Of a stretch of DNA of 64,000 nucleotides, positions 26,914-35,509 are shown one piece after another. The notes below the pieces were generated by a model, which saw nothing but the letters and a program-made list of their open reading frames with translations, did not search any database and had not been told where the DNA came from. Made by a program: the position numbers and the translations under genes. This DNA comes from Paracidobacterium acidisoli (GTDB lineage: Bacteria; Acidobacteriota; Terriglobia; Terriglobales; Acidobacteriaceae). The stretch is taken from assembly GCF_003428625.2 (NCBI RefSeq), contig NZ_QVQT02000004.1, positions 372,001-436,000 on the forward strand, in the 5' to 3' direction. Within the stretch, counting starts at the first letter, position 1. Every line of letters starts with the position of its first letter.

Positions 26914-28116
26914 TTATGCGCCCTTCAGGTTCAGCTCGCGCGACAGAATACCCATATCCTTATCGCCGCGCCCTGAAATATTCACCATCAGTATGTCACG
27001 CCGCGAGAGGGTCGGCGCAAGCCGGATGCACTCTGCCACAGCATGCGCGCTTTCGAGCGCGGGCAGAATCCCTTCGGTGCGCGCCAGCGTTACGGTTGCT
27101 TCCAGCGCTTGCGTATCCGTCGCCGATACATATTCCGCGCGTCCTGAATCGTGCAGCTGCGCATGCTCCGGACCGATCGAGGCATAATCCAGCCCCGCCG
27201 AAACCGAATGCGTCAGCGCAATCTGCCCCGCATCGTCCTGCAGCACGTAAGAGAATGCCCCCTGCAGCACGCCGGGCGCTCCGCCCTGAAAGCGCGCCGC
27301 ATGTTCTCCCAGTACTGTGCCGCGTCCACCTGCTTCGACGCCAATCAGCCGAACGTCCTTATCGGGAATAAATTCATAGAACGCGCCGATGGCGTTCGAT
27401 CCGCCGCCCACGCAGGCGATCACCGCGTTCGGCAGTCGTCCTTCTTTTTCAAGAAACTGCTCCCGCGCCTCGCGGCTGATCACGCGATGAAAGTCGCGCA
27501 CCATCGCCGGATAGGGATGCGCCCCGAGCACGCTGCCCAGAAGATAATGCGTGGTCCGGACGTTCGTGACCCAGTCCCGCATCGCTTCGTTGATCGCGTC
27601 CTTGAGCGTCTTCGAGCCCGAATCGACGCCGCGCACCTCCGCACCGAGCAGCCGCATGCGGTAGACATTCAGCTCCTGCCGCCGCATGTCCTCTTCGCCC
27701 ATGTAGACCACGCATTCCAGCCCAAACAACGCGCAGACCGTCGCCGTCGCCACGCCGTGCTGCCCCGCGCCCGTCTCGGCGATGATGCGCTTCTTGCCCA
27801 TGCGCAGCGCCAGCAGCCCCTGACCGATGCAGTTGTTGATTTTGTGCGCGCCGGTGTGCAGCAGGTCTTCGCGCTTGAGATAAATCTTTGCGCCGCCCAG
27901 CTGCTCGGTCAGGCGCGAGGCAAAGTACAGCGGCGTGGGACGGCCAACATAGTCGCGCAGCAGCCCATCGAGCTTCGCGTGAAAGTCCGGATCGGCCTGC
28001 GCCTCGGCGTAAGCGTGCTCCAGCTCATCGAGCGCCGCAACCAGCGTTTCGGGAACATAGCGTCCGCCGTAGATGCCGAAGCGACCTGTGGATGTACCAG
28101 GAACTGTAGTGGCCAT
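26914..28116 (-). CDS. trpB: Tryptophan synthase beta chain
   Basis: A 400-residue PLP enzyme of the TrpB1 class. The PLP lysine lies in [28 protein letters not shown] is the loop over the substrate, and [13 protein letters not shown] binds the PLP phosphate. It joins indole and serine to tryptophan. It lies 21 bases after trpF and 30 bases before trpA, in the classical order for this cluster. N-terminal [22 protein letters not shown] is normal for the family. Confidence 0.96.
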   Translation of the reverse strand: MATTVPGTSTGRFGIYGGRYVPETLVAALDELEHAYAEAQADPDFHAKLDGLLRDYVGRPTPLYFASRLTEQLGGAKIYLKREDLLHTGAHKINNCIGQGLLALRMGKKRIIAETGAGQHGVATATVCALFGLECVVYMGEEDMRRQELNVYRMRLLGAEVRGVDSGSKTLKDAINEAMRDWVTNVRTTHYLLGSVLGAHPYPAMVRDFHRVISREAREQFLEKEGRLPNAVIACVGGGSNAIGAFYEFIPDKDVRLIGVEAGGRGTVLGEHAARFQGGAPGVLQGAFSYVLQDDAGQIALTHSVSAGLDYASIGPEHAQLHDSGRAEYVSATDTQALEATVTLARTEGILPALESAHAVAECIRLAPTLSRRDILMVNISGRGDKDMGILSRELNLKGA

Positions 28117-28137
28117 AAATGCCTCTGTTTTTAAGGG

Positions 28138-28857
28138 TCAGCGATTTCGCGGGGAATGGCAACCCCCGGTATATGTGTGGGCCGGTTCAGGAAGGACCTG
28201 TATTTTTGCGAAAGCCCCACGGGCAGCGGCCACAAAGGCTTTCACCTTCTCCGGATCTTTCTTTCCCGGCGCGGACTCGACCCCCGTCACCACATCCACC
28301 CCCCAGGGACGCAGCGTGCGAATCGCCTCGGCCACGTTCTGCGGATTCAGCCCGCCCGCAGCCACCAGATGTTTGGAAGCCCCGGCAAATGCGCTTCGCG
28401 CCGCCTGCCAGTCAAAGGCAATGCCGGTCCCGCCCACCGCCGTCGCCGTGCGCGAATCGACCAGAACCGCATCGATCGCCGGATTCGTCTGCACTGCCTG
28501 AATCTGCTCTGCAAGATCGTCGCCGTAGTGCAGCACCTGCAGAATCCGCGGTTGTATCCCTCGCGCCGTCAGATGATCGCGCAGGCGCACCGCCAGAGCC
28601 GGGTCGCCGTTCTGGTGAAGCTGCACGCCGGTCAGCCCGCACTCGACCATGGTGTGAACCATCTCCTCGAAGCCCGCATCGACAAAGACACCGATTTTTT
28701 CAAGACTTTCCGGCAGGTGCGGCACAATGCGGCATACCTGCTCCGCTGTCACCTGCCTCCGGCTGGCCGCAAAGATAAACCCAATCGCATGCGCCCCGGC
28801 GTGAGCGGCGAGCTGCGCATCGTCAAGACTGGTGTTGCCGCAAAGCTTGATCCACAT
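28138..28857 (-). CDS. trpF: Phosphoribosylanthranilate isomerase
   Basis: A 239-residue barrel with the family opening WIKLCGNTSLDDAQLA (the catalytic Cys is in LCGNT) and IGFIFAASRR. The catalytic Asp is in AVLVDSRT, and the phosphate loop is VAAGGLNPQNV. It performs the Amadori rearrangement in tryptophan synthesis. It sits nine bases after trpC and 21 before trpB. At 239 residues it is slightly longer than usual because of a tail after ARGAFAKI. Confidence 0.93.
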   Translation of the reverse strand: MWIKLCGNTSLDDAQLAAHAGAHAIGFIFAASRRQVTAEQVCRIVPHLPESLEKIGVFVDAGFEEMVHTMVECGLTGVQLHQNGDPALAVRLRDHLTARGIQPRILQVLHYGDDLAEQIQAVQTNPAIDAVLVDSRTATAVGGTGIAFDWQAARSAFAGASKHLVAAGGLNPQNVAEAIRTLRPWGVDVVTGVESAPGKKDPEKVKAFVAAARGAFAKIQVLPEPAHTYTGGCHSPRNR

Positions 28858-28866
28858 AGCCGCTCC

Positions 28867-29673
28867 TCACGCCTGTTGCGGAACCGCTTCCGCAGCCGAC
28901 TGCAGCAGCGAAGTCAGCGCTGCGCCCGGATCGGGCTGTCTCATGAACGACTCGCCGATCAGGAAAGCGTGGAATCCAGCGGCGCGCAGCCGGTTCAGGT
29001 GGTCGGCAGTATGAATGCCGCTCTCCGCTACGTGCACCGCGCCTTTGGGCAGATCCGCCGCCAGATCGAGCGACCGCTCCAGCGTGACGTGAAACGTCTT
29101 CAGGTCGCGATTGTTCACGCCATAGGCATCGCAGCCCAGGTCGCGCACCCGCGCCAGCTCTTCCGCGTCGTGCACCTCACACAGCACGTCGAGCTTCCAT
29201 TCGTGAGCAAAAGCGGTAAATCGCGCCAGCTCCCCATCGGTCAGCGCGGCAGCAATCAGCAGAATCGCATCCGCCCGATATGCCCGCGCTTCGACAATCT
29301 GATACTCATCGACGATGAAATCCTTGCGCAGACAAGGAATCGACGTCGCCTTCGATGCAATTTCCAAATTGTGCAGACTGCCCTGAAAGAAGGGCTCATC
29401 GGTCAGCACCGAGAGCACCGCTGCGCCGGCAGCTTCCAGCCTCTGCGCCAGTGTTTTCGGATCGAACTCCGCCCGGATCAGCCCCTTCGACGGCGAAGCC
29501 TTTTTCAGCTCGGCAATAATCGCCGGGCCGGTACTCGATCTCTCCCGCAGCGCCCGGGCAAACCCGCGCGGCGTATGTTCCGCCGTCAGCCGCTCCAGTT
29601 CGTCGAGACGGACGTTCTCTTTGAGCTCCGCAACCGTAGCGCGTGTGGTGGCGAGAATGCGTTCGAGATGCAA
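28867..29673 (-). CDS. trpC: Indole-3-glycerol phosphate synthase
   Basis: A 268-residue barrel. IIAELKKASPSKG carries the first catalytic Lys, CLRKDFIVDEYQI the second, and GVNNRDLKTF and VAESGIHTADH the phosphate region. It closes the indole ring in tryptophan synthesis. The start is TTG at 29673, after GGGAG; the next residues (HLERILATTRATVAEL) match family N-termini and no ATG is available. It is the first gene of the trpCFBA-mutase-aroF block. TATACT lies 17-22 bases upstream. Confidence 0.94.
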   Translation of the reverse strand: MHLERILATTRATVAELKENVRLDELERLTAEHTPRGFARALRERSSTGPAIIAELKKASPSKGLIRAEFDPKTLAQRLEAAGAAVLSVLTDEPFFQGSLHNLEIASKATSIPCLRKDFIVDEYQIVEARAYRADAILLIAAALTDGELARFTAFAHEWKLDVLCEVHDAEELARVRDLGCDAYGVNNRDLKTFHVTLERSLDLAADLPKGAVHVAESGIHTADHLNRLRAAGFHAFLIGESFMRQPDPGAALTSLLQSAAEAVPQQA

Positions 29674-29689
29674 AGTTGGCTCCCTTTCC

Positions 29690-29695
29690 AGTATA
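29690..29695 (-). promoter_or_regulatory. Candidate -10 element (TATACT) for the trp block
   Basis: TATACT matches five of six -10 bases and lies 17 bases before the TTG start of trpC. No good -35 hexamer is seen at 16-19 bases upstream, and the predicted 5' leader would be very short. A weak call based on one hexamer. No Trp-rich leader peptide is present in the 148 bases upstream. Confidence 0.3.
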
Positions 29696-29821
29696 GCGAC
29701 CGCACGCCCACGGATGGTTCACCGCAGGCGTTGCGCTGATGGCATTCTGCTGGATGTATGAATAGTCCGTATCTGCCTGATTTTCGGCTGGCCGGAACAA
29801 TTCAGCAGCAGGCGGTCTGGA

Positions 29822-31039
29822 TCAGCCCGAAATCCCTATCTTCTTCGCGGTTTTTTCGAGAATCTCCAGTGCCTGGTCGATCTGCGGACGGGTATGCTCG
29901 CTGGTCATGATCGTGCGAATGCGCGCCTTGCCCTCGGCCACGGTGGGGAAGGCGATGCCGGTCGCCATCAGTCCCGCGTCGAACAGCGCCCGCGAGAAGT
30001 CCATCGTCAGCCGCCCATCGCCGATGATGATCGGCGTAATCGGCGTTTCGCTCGCAGGGGTGGTCACCCCGCCAATGTTGAATCCCAGCCGGCCCAGCTC
30101 GCCCTTGAAGTAGCGCGTGTTGTCCCACAGCCGCTCGATGCGCTCCGGTTCCGACTCCAGCAGGTCGAAGGCCGCAATACAGGTCGCCGTCACCGACGGC
30201 GGATGCGAGGTAGAGAAGAGAAACGGCCGCGCCCGGTGGCAGAGGTAATCGATCAGGTCCTTCGATCCGCAGACATAGCCTCCGATCGCTCCGATCGCCT
30301 TCGACAGCGTCCCCACCTGGATATCCACGCGCCCGTGGCAGTTAAAGTGATCGATGCTGCCCCGTCCGTTCCGCCCCAGCACGCCTGAGGCATGCGCGTC
30401 ATCGACCATCATGATGGCGCCGTACTTGTCCGCCAGGTCAGCCAGCTTGTCGACCGGTCCGATATCCCCGTCCATCGAAAAGACGCCGTCGGTAATGATC
30501 AGTTTTCGCCCCGGCTCATTCGCCACTTCCTTCAACAGTTCCTCAGCGTGGTCGACGTCTTTGTGCCGGAAGACCTTGATCTTCGCCCGCGAGAGCCGCG
30601 CTCCGTCGATGATCGAGGCGTGGTTCAGCTCATCGGAGAGGATGAAGTCGTCTTTGCCCAGAATCGACGAGACCGTTCCCGCATTCGCCGTAAACCCGCT
30701 CTGGAAGACCACGCAGGCTTCGACATTCTTGAAGCGGGCAATCTTTTCCTCCAGCTCCATGTGGATCTTCATCGTTCCGGCGATGGTTCGGACCGCTCCC
30801 GGCCCGACGCCGTAGTCTTTGATCGCCTGGATCGCCGCCTCGCGCAGCTTCGGGTGATTGCAGAAGCCGAGGTAGTTATTCGACGCGAGGTTGATGACCT
30901 GCTTCCCGTCGTAGACCGAAACCGGTTCCTGCACCCCGTTCAGCACACGCAGGTGAAAGTACGTGCCCTTCCGCTTCAGCTCATCGAGCTGCGCGGTCAG
31001 GTGTCGAAGCTGCGGACGGGCGGAAAGCGCGGTAGTCAT
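29822..31039 (-). CDS. kbl: Glycine C-acetyltransferase (2-amino-3-ketobutyrate CoA ligase) or related alpha-oxoamine synthase
   Basis: A 405-residue fold-type I PLP enzyme. The N-terminal SNNYLGFCNHPKL is family-typical, the PLP lysine is in VGTLSKAIGAIGGYV, and IMMVDDAHASGVLG holds the PLP Asp and His. Family members join an acyl-CoA to an amino acid: Kbl (glycine plus acetyl-CoA), BioF or Spt. The strength of the Kbl-like features (ARPFLFSTSHPPSV) favours Kbl, but no threonine dehydrogenase is adjacent. It lies 148 bases upstream of trpC, in the same direction. Confidence 0.8.
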   Translation of the reverse strand: MTTALSARPQLRHLTAQLDELKRKGTYFHLRVLNGVQEPVSVYDGKQVINLASNNYLGFCNHPKLREAAIQAIKDYGVGPGAVRTIAGTMKIHMELEEKIARFKNVEACVVFQSGFTANAGTVSSILGKDDFILSDELNHASIIDGARLSRAKIKVFRHKDVDHAEELLKEVANEPGRKLIITDGVFSMDGDIGPVDKLADLADKYGAIMMVDDAHASGVLGRNGRGSIDHFNCHGRVDIQVGTLSKAIGAIGGYVCGSKDLIDYLCHRARPFLFSTSHPPSVTATCIAAFDLLESEPERIERLWDNTRYFKGELGRLGFNIGGVTTPASETPITPIIIGDGRLTMDFSRALFDAGLMATGIAFPTVAEGKARIRTIMTSEHTRPQIDQALEILEKTAKKIGISG

Positions 31040-31170
31040 AACGAATCGGCCTCAAAAGAAAAATGACTAACTCAGCATCGTAACGCGAACCGGGCGGCTC
31101 GGGCAGCGAACCGGTCCCCAGCTGCATCCCAAAAGTCGGACTGTGCGAGATGAAAGGATGAACGAAGCTA

Positions 31171-31983
31171 ATGCTGAAAAAAGCAGCAGGATGGAGTGTG
31201 ACGGTGGCAATGATGGCAATATTGCTGGCCGCCGGTTGCGGGAGACATGCAGGCCACACCGCTGCCAGCGAGCAGCCGTCCACGCCGGCTCAAAGTACCC
31301 CGGCTTCGGGTCTGCCAGCCGCGTCCCCGCCCGCATCCACCAGCCAGCCCAGCCAACCGGCAAATGGCCAGTCCGCAAACTCTGCCGCTCCGGTGGCCGC
31401 CCCTGCGGGGAACGCCCCTTACACGCCGCCGTTGCAGCAGCGTGACGCCGGGCAGAAGCCGTCGCCGGTGGCTGCCGGCGTCGTTGTTCCTGATGAAACC
31501 GAGCTGAGCATTCGTCTCGACCAGCACATCAGCGTCAAGACCTCTCAGGCGGGTGACAAATTCTCCGGCACCATCGTTCATCCGATAGTGGTGAACGGGC
31601 TTACGGCCATTCCTGCCGGCTCGCAGGCAGAAGGTGTGGTGCTGCGCTCGCATCGGCGCGGACACTTCAAAGGGCGCTCGATTCTGCAGCTTACCCTCAC
31701 CGGTCTCGACGTGAATGGCCGGCACTATCAGATCGACACCCGCAGCCTGATGCGCACGAAAAAAGGCAAAGGCAGGCGGACAGCGGCGTTTATCGGCGGA
31801 GGCTCCGGCCTCGGCATGCTCATCGGAGGGGTAGCTACCGGCGGCGTTGGCCTGGTGGTTGGTGGCCTGAGCGGAGCGGGCGCCGGAACGCTGGGTGCAG
31901 CCTTTACCGGCAACCGCGATATCAATCTTCCAGCGGAATCGATCGTTCGATTCCGGCTCTCGCAGCCGATCCAGCTGCAATAG
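31171..31983 (+). CDS. Lipoprotein with glycine-zipper-like segment, unknown function
   Basis: A 270-residue protein with a lipoprotein signal (AILLAAGCGRHAG; Cys23 is the predicted lipidation site) and a Pro/Ser/Ala-rich linker to about residue 105. A beta-rich domain follows (VVPDETELSIRLDQHISVKT…GDKFSGTIVHP), of a kind found in conserved acidobacterial lipoproteins. Then comes a glycine-rich hydrophobic stretch (about 205-240, GGGSGLGMLIGGVATGG) that could insert in a membrane, and the end LPAESIVRFRLSQPIQLQ. It stands between divergent kbl and the Ig-like protein. Function unknown. Confidence 0.7.
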   Translation: MLKKAAGWSVTVAMMAILLAAGCGRHAGHTAASEQPSTPAQSTPASGLPAASPPASTSQPSQPANGQSANSAAPVAAPAGNAPYTPPLQQRDAGQKPSPVAAGVVVPDETELSIRLDQHISVKTSQAGDKFSGTIVHPIVVNGLTAIPAGSQAEGVVLRSHRRGHFKGRSILQLTLTGLDVNGRHYQIDTRSLMRTKKGKGRRTAAFIGGGSGLGMLIGGVATGGVGLVVGGLSGAGAGTLGAAFTGNRDINLPAESIVRFRLSQPIQLQ

Positions 31984-32219
31984 CGCCGTACACAGCCACC
32001 TGGCGGCGGGTATTTATGTTCAATCGCTAATCGGCGCTGAAAGAGGACATTCTGCATCGATTTGTAGGCTTTCCGCTATGGTGAAAGCCGATTCTTTTTC
32101 AATTGTCCGAGCGGAGTGTGCCTTCCTGGCGAGGAGTTTGCCCCGGCTCAGATACAATGGTTTTCTGGTGGCACAGACGCAGCCGCCTGATGTTTCGAGA
32201 GAGCAGAGTAACGGGACGA

Positions 32220-33233
32220 ATGAATTTGCAGTTGTCTTTGCACTTGCCTTTGCGGTTGTCCGGGCAGAAGTTGGGCAGACGGATGCGCCGCCTGGCCATG
32301 AATTTTGGATTTCCCGCCGGTGTGGCCGTGCTGGCCATGGCTGTCGCTGCTCCGGTGTGGGGGCAGACAACGACCCGTACGCAGCTTTCTGCTTCAACAG
32401 AAAGCGACAACGGCGCGACAAAGACAGTTCTGACCGCCCATGTAGGTGATGCAATGGGTGGCTCGCTGTCGGAAGGCTCTATAAGCTTCGAGACGGCAAA
32501 GGGCTCGGTTGGCTCGGCGTTCGTGCAGAACGGCGTAGCCTCTCTGGCTTTGGACCAGTTGCCGCAGGGGATCAGCAGCGTGACGGCGGTCTATCATCCT
32601 GCCGGAAGCTATGCGGCCTCCTCGGCCAGTGCCTCGGTTACCCCCGCGCCCGCAAGCACAACTCCTTCCTTCTCAGTGACCGGCAGCCCCACCTCGCTTT
32701 CGGTGTCGCCTGGTGATTTCGGAACCACCATCCTCACGATTACCTCGTCAAACGGCTTTTCGCAGGCTGTAAATCTCTCCTGCTCGAGCCTGCCGGCTGA
32801 GTCCACGTGCAATTTCAATACAACGCCGGTGACACCAACGGCCAGCGGCGCTGGTCAATCGGTGACCAGTACGCTGCAGATCAGCACTGAGGCCCCCTCA
32901 GGTGCCATGCAGGATCTGCCCGGCTTTGGTAAAAGCACGTCAGGCATTGCCTACGCCATCCTGATTCCGGGCATACTGGCGCTGGCCGGGCTCGGAGCAT
33001 TGCGCCGAAAGAACTTCGGGAGTTTCCGGGTGCTGGGTATTGTCCTGCTGCTGGGCGCAGGCGTGCTGGGAACAAGCGGATGCGCGGCGCGGTACTGGTA
33101 CAACCACCGGCCTCCCTCGCCGAACAGTGGTACCCCGGCTGGAACCTACACGGTAGTCGTAGCGGCCTATTCATCAAACGGAACCAGCGTGCAAAACGCA
33201 ACTCCGCTGAACATTACCCTGACAGTTAAGTAA
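32220..33233 (+). CDS. Exported Ig-like protein with paired C-terminal membrane segments
   Basis: A 337-residue protein. The signal/anchor segment is at about 25-50 (FPAGVAVLAMAVAAPVWGQ). Ser/Thr-rich Ig-like beta domains follow (about 55-150 and 165-230), including NGFSQAVNLSCSSLPAESTC with a Cys pair. The hydrophobic AILIPGILALAGLGALRRKN (about 246-265) follows, then a second hydrophobic segment ending TSGCAA, and finally TPAGTYTVVVAAYSS…LTVK. That last part looks like the end of an Ig-like domain placed after the membrane segments. ATG 32220 was chosen among several in-frame starts and is uncertain; 32283 is an alternative. Confidence 0.65.
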   Translation: MNLQLSLHLPLRLSGQKLGRRMRRLAMNFGFPAGVAVLAMAVAAPVWGQTTTRTQLSASTESDNGATKTVLTAHVGDAMGGSLSEGSISFETAKGSVGSAFVQNGVASLALDQLPQGISSVTAVYHPAGSYAASSASASVTPAPASTTPSFSVTGSPTSLSVSPGDFGTTILTITSSNGFSQAVNLSCSSLPAESTCNFNTTPVTPTASGAGQSVTSTLQISTEAPSGAMQDLPGFGKSTSGIAYAILIPGILALAGLGALRRKNFGSFRVLGIVLLLGAGVLGTSGCAARYWYNHRPPSPNSGTPAGTYTVVVAAYSSNGTSVQNATPLNITLTVK

Positions 33234-33255
33234 TCCGCTGGAAAAATCCGGGAAA

Positions 33256-34815
33256 TCAGTGCGGCAGTTCGCAGACAGCGACTGCCGCGTTTTTGTATGG
33301 GCATGGAAACGACGTGACGGCGCCGGGTGCAAGCAGCAGCCACGTAACGCCGTGCGAGCGCAGTTTGGGCAGCCGTTCGGCATCGCTCATCAGGTCGATT
33401 CCGGTCTGGGCCGCTCTCTCCTGTGCCCAGCGGGCAGCCAGGTGCGGAAAGACCACAACCACTCCGCCATCCTTGTCGTCGGCGAGATGGTCGCGGCCGG
33501 TAATGGCGCGGAAGCCCTGTGCATCTTCTCCCGGAAGGTAGACCAGACGGGGATTGAAGGCGAAGACGGCATCGTGCGGGGTATGACCGCCGATCCAGAG
33601 AAAGGCCTGCTGCCAGGGGCTGGAAGGCGCTGTAAAGGGCCATTCGACGAAATTGGAGCTGCCGTACGTCTGATGCTGTCCCAGAGACAGCGCGATAGCA
33701 GGGATGAGAAAGCAGAGCGCCGCCCATCGGGTGTGTGGAATAAGCCAGCCAGCCGCCCCGCCGAGAAGCAAAACGCCAAGGGCGTAGATGAGGTGGAAGC
33801 TGCGTAAAGGCTGAAGCGGGGCCAGCAGATAGGGTCCGGAAGCCGGAACGAAAAGAGCAGCAACGATCAGGCTGGCGGAACCGGTGAGCAGACAGCTGAT
33901 CGAGAGCCCACCAATGGCAGCGGATCGCCTGAACCTCCAGGCCGCCCATGCAAACAGCAGCAGGGGCAGAACGAGACCGAGGATTTCATACCATCGCCAT
34001 CGGGCGAGAAGCAGATAAGTATGACTGGGCAGCAGCGTCGCCTGACGCCAGGCTGCGCTCGTGGGCGCATGATGCGATACGCCGAGAGCCAGAAAAAACG
34101 CGGCAGCGAAGGCGGCAACGCCCCCGATTGCAACGAGAGCGGCCAGGCTCATTCTGCCAGCCTGCACCAGGACTTGCAGAATCAGGAAGGCAATGAGGAA
34201 CGCTGCCATAAGCGGATGCAGCAGCGCCGCCAGTGCAGCGAAGCATGCCATGCGCAGCCACGCGCAGTCGAGGCAGGCGGCAACGGCAAAGAGGCCGCAG
34301 GGCGTTGAAAAGGAGCGCGCCGTCACATACGGGTCCATCAGCACAAGCGCCGTTCCGGCGACAGGCAGCGTAAAGCAGGCGGCCGCCATGATGACTGCGC
34401 CGAACCTTTGCGCCGGAGTGGCGAAAAGCCGTGAAGCGAGCTGGAAGCAGGCGAGCAGAAATAAAAAGATGGATGCGAGGTGCGCGGCGAGAAGCACCCA
34501 CGGCAGCGGGATATAGCTGAGGCGCACGAAGGCAGCCATGCCGTGCGCAAAGATCGACAGATGCGTGTGGGCCAGCACAAAGGCGGCATCGGCAGGGTAG
34601 AGCGTAGGGTCGAGCAGCCTGCGAATGCCGGCTACATAAATGTCGGCATCGTCGGCGAAGGGATGATATCCGGAGAGAAACAGAACGATAACAGTGAGCG
34701 GCAGAAGCCGAAGAATCCGGCTCCATGAAAAAAGCGGCAGCGCGGCTGAGGGTTTAGAGAGCGGCGATGGCAATCGGCTATGCTCTCCGCCGGACACTGG
34801 ATTCAAGCCACGCAT
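33256..34815 (-). CDS. Polytopic membrane protein of unknown function
   Basis: About 519 residues with roughly ten hydrophobic helices (RILRLLPLTVIVLFLSG, VLLAAHLASIFLFLLA, and so on) and a soluble C-terminal part of about 110 residues. A short motif after the first helix (YHPFADDADIYVAGIRR), with two acidic residues in an extracytoplasmic loop, recalls GT-C membrane glycosyltransferase-like proteins, but this is not firm. ATG 34815 overlaps the tetR stop by 38 bases; GTG 34797 or a later start is possible. It is in line behind tetR on the minus strand. No family is recognised. Confidence 0.62.
   Translation of the reverse strand: MRGLNPVSGGEHSRLPSPLSKPSAALPLFSWSRILRLLPLTVIVLFLSGYHPFADDADIYVAGIRRLLDPTLYPADAAFVLAHTHLSIFAHGMAAFVRLSYIPLPWVLLAAHLASIFLFLLACFQLASRLFATPAQRFGAVIMAAACFTLPVAGTALVLMDPYVTARSFSTPCGLFAVAACLDCAWLRMACFAALAALLHPLMAAFLIAFLILQVLVQAGRMSLAALVAIGGVAAFAAAFFLALGVSHHAPTSAAWRQATLLPSHTYLLLARWRWYEILGLVLPLLLFAWAAWRFRRSAAIGGLSISCLLTGSASLIVAALFVPASGPYLLAPLQPLRSFHLIYALGVLLLGGAAGWLIPHTRWAALCFLIPAIALSLGQHQTYGSSNFVEWPFTAPSSPWQQAFLWIGGHTPHDAVFAFNPRLVYLPGEDAQGFRAITGRDHLADDKDGGVVVVFPHLAARWAQERAAQTGIDLMSDAERLPKLRSHGVTWLLLAPGAVTSFPCPYKNAAVAVCELPH
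33261..33294 (+). terminator. Terminator of the Ig-like protein gene, inside the convergent gene
   Basis: GCGGCAGT and ACTGCCGC form a perfect 8-bp stem around a 12-base loop and are followed by GTTTTT. The element lies within the last 13 codons of the convergent membrane-protein gene, so the sequence serves both as coding and as terminator. Confidence 0.78.
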
Positions 34816-35371
34816 CAAGATGCTCACGGGCAGCACGCAGGGCGCGATGACGCTTCTCCATCCGGCTGATGGCAGCTGCCCCTTCAAGCAGCGAGATGAT
34901 CAGCGAAGCGGCCTCGTCGGGGTCGATCCTGTCCTCGATCTCTCCCTTTTCCCTGCCCTCGGTAAGAATGCCACCGAGCAGATTCTGCCAGTTTTGCAGC
35001 GCGCGGCGCGCGCGGGCGCGGAGCACAGGGCTGCCGTCGTCATCGTTGTCGAGCGCCGTATTGAGCAGCGGGCAGCCGCCGGGAAAGGATGGTGCTGATA
35101 TGAAGTTCTCGATATGCAGCTTCAGTCTGTCGACACTGTTGGCGATTTTGGTGAGGCGATGGCTCCGTCTCAGACAGGTATCCTGCCACGCATAGTCGAA
35201 AGCCTCGGCGGCAAGCAGCTCTTTGGTGGGAAAGTACCGGTAAATACTGGCTTTTTCTAGGCCGGTTGCTTCCACGATGTCCTGCATGGAACAGCCTTCG
35301 TACCCTTTGCGATTGAAGAGCTGCGCGGATTTTTCGATGATTCTCTGCCGCGTTTCAGCGCCTTTGCTCAT
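34778..35371 (-). CDS. TetR family transcriptional regulator
   Basis: A 197-residue regulator. The N-terminal HTH is QRIIEKSAQLFNRKGYEGC…IVEATGLEKASIYRYFPTKE, and a TetR_C-type helical domain contains the conserved Cys in GGCPLLNTALDNDD. The combination with a neighbouring SDR is typical of repressors such as YxaF/LmrA types. A perfect TetR-style palindrome (36312-36325) lies upstream of the SDR gene next door, which is the likely target. No copy of the palindrome was found in front of tetR itself. The effector is unknown. Confidence 0.9.
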   Translation of the reverse strand: MSKGAETRQRIIEKSAQLFNRKGYEGCSMQDIVEATGLEKASIYRYFPTKELLAAEAFDYAWQDTCLRRSHRLTKIANSVDRLKLHIENFISAPSFPGGCPLLNTALDNDDDGSPVLRARARRALQNWQNLLGGILTEGREKGEIEDRIDPDEAASLIISLLEGAAAISRMEKRHRALRAAREHLDAWLESSVRRRA

Positions 35372-35509
35372 GAGGCCCTTCAGCGATTCAGCCGCCTGGG
35401 AAAAACAATCTCGCTCTTTCCGAGGCTATTCGTAACCGGGAAAAACTACCAGCGTGAGAACGAGGCTGCTGCAGCCAGCGGCAGCCCCTTTTTCACAGGC
35501 TGAAAATTC

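Noticed and set aside
27151-28134. Plus-strand open frame opposite trpB
   Set aside because: Same reason: shadow of trpB, rich in Arg/Gln/His, with no start signal or motif.
28156-29739. Long open frame on the plus strand opposite trpF and trpC
   Set aside because: It is antisense to two enzymes with complete catalytic motifs, has no family signature and a composition expected from the reverse complement of high-GC coding DNA.
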